This document shows positions 5,638 through 6,443 of a stretch of 6,443 nucleotides of DNA, one piece after another; the first letter of the stretch is position 1; each line of letters starts with the position of its first letter. The DNA comes from an uncultured Methylococcaceae bacterium (GTDB lineage Bacteria; Pseudomonadota; Gammaproteobacteria; Methylococcales; Methylomonadaceae). Location of the stretch: positions 1 through 6,443 of the forward strand of contig CAIVAH010000134.1 in NCBI GenBank assembly GCA_903903765.1, given 5' to 3'. The translations under genes were made by a program, and so were the position numbers. Below the pieces are notes generated by a model, which searched no databases, was not told the origin of the DNA, and worked only from the letters and a program-made list of their open reading frames with translations.

Positions 5638-6443
5638 ATGTCTAAATTAGGTCACGCAACACCAACAAAATCCTTAAAAGTTAAACCCAGAAATATATTG
5701 GTTATTGCTATGCCTTATCTGGGTGATGTGTTGCTGGCAACCCCCTTATTTAGCGCCTTAAAAACCGCTTATCCAGATACAAAAATAGATGTGTTAGTTT
5801 TTCAGAATACGGCGGCTATGCTGGAGGGTAATCCGGATATTAACACTGTTATTACGACGCCAAGTCGACCATCATTAAAAGATAATTGGCTGTTAGTTAA
5901 GAAAATTTTTAGACGTTATGATTTAGCAATAGCCATACAAACAGGTGATCGGCCTTTTTTTTATACTTTATTGGCGGCGCCCTTTAGAGTCAATGCAGTG
6001 CCTCCTAAAACTTCAAAAACGGGTTGGAAGCGTTTTTTTGTGCAACGCTGGACAGAGTTTGATAATGAAAACACCCACACGGTTTTACAGCATTTAAAGC
6101 TACTTGATTTAATGAAAGTGCCAAGGTATTTTGCTTTAACCCCACCGCAACTTACAAACAATGTTGCACTTCTTGAAAGATTTCCGTTTTTAAAAGCATC
6201 GACACCGTTTGTGCTAATACATCCTTTTCCGCAGTGGACTTATAAGCAATGGACGCTTGAGGGCTGGGTGTCTGTTGGACGCTATCTAAATAAACTGGGT
6301 TATATAATAGTGGTATCTGGTGGCACTGGCCAAGAAGAGTTAAACAATATCGCCTGTATTGTCGAGCAATTGCCTGTTGATACTATTAATTTAGCGGGGC
6401 AAGTTTCTTTGGCAGAGCTAACGTATATTATTTCGAAAGCTAA
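5638..6443 (+). CDS. Glycosyltransferase family 9 (heptosyltransferase-like), C-terminus cut by window edge
   Basis: 268 residues are visible before the right edge; GT9 enzymes usually have about 320-360. They transfer a sugar, typically heptose from ADP-heptose, onto lipid A-core or related glycans at the inner face of the cytoplasmic membrane. After a polar N-terminal extension of about 18 residues comes the first beta strand, NILVIAMPYLGDVLLATPL. Its Asp30 matches the conserved GD of WaaC/WaaF. Residues 192-210 contain IHPFPQWTYKQW, with Lys203 at the position of the nucleotide-sugar-binding Lys. IIVVSGG near 223 and LAGQVSLAEL near 252 are the second Rossmann half, typical of the family. 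The ATG at 5638 is the only sensible start: an in-frame stop lies three codons upstream and the next Met (25) is inside the first strand. No ribosome site is evident, so translation may be coupled to the preceding gene. Acceptor and exact sugar cannot be assigned. Confidence 0.9.
   Translation, partial: MSKLGHATPTKSLKVKPRNILVIAMPYLGDVLLATPLFSALKTAYPDTKIDVLVFQNTAAMLEGNPDINTVITTPSRPSLKDNWLLVKKIFRRYDLAIAIQTGDRPFFYTLLAAPFRVNAVPPKTSKTGWKRFFVQRWTEFDNENTHTVLQHLKLLDLMKVPRYFALTPPQLTNNVALLERFPFLKASTPFVLIHPFPQWTYKQWTLEGWVSVGRYLNKLGYIIVVSGGTGQEELNNIACIVEQLPVDTINLAGQVSLAELTYIISKA

Overview
The window reads as chromosomal DNA of an AT-rich Gram-negative bacterium, most likely a gammaproteobacterium. A Pgi close to the enterobacterial and animal type, a YqaA-type membrane protein, a Tat-exported protein and a GT9 (heptosyltransferase-like) enzyme all fit a cell with an outer membrane and lipopolysaccharide. 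A copper-handling gene pair whose first protein would begin with histidine after export (an end also seen in PmoB and CopC) made me think of low-GC methanotrophs or ammonia oxidisers. That is an impression; no marker gene in the window proves it.

Layout. Positions 1-1501 (minus strand) hold pgi, running off the left edge and lacking its last ~50 codons. Positions 1502-1777 are a divergent promoter region. Positions 1778-3403 (plus) hold a two-gene unit: a secreted protein with one C-terminal membrane helix and a predicted N-terminal His, then a membrane-anchored cupredoxin with a Met/His-rich N-terminus. A long hairpin lies between the two genes and a strong intrinsic terminator follows (3419-3455). 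Next come yqaA (3467-3892), starting only 11 nt after the terminator T-run, and an unrecognised polytopic membrane protein with a TTG start (4021-4785). A 412-nt gene-free stretch follows, containing a degenerate tandem array with a 42-bp period and several short inverted repeats. At 5198-5626 is a Tat-signal protein with the iron-site fold of superoxide reductase, followed after 11 nt by a GT9 glycosyltransferase that runs off the right edge.

How the genes may work together. The 1778-3403 pair looks like a periplasmic copper-binding or electron-transfer module: its cupredoxin has a full His-Cys-His-Met type 1 copper ligand set. The superoxide-reductase-like protein keeps all five iron ligands but lacks the Glu-Lys pair normally found before the first His. 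Its promoter region shares a near-identical -10 block, at the same 37-nt distance from the start codon, with the copper pair. This allows, but does not prove, co-expression of a small extracytoplasmic metal/redox set. Pgi (sugar phosphate metabolism) and the GT9 enzyme (lipopolysaccharide or other glycan assembly) look like ordinary neighbours.
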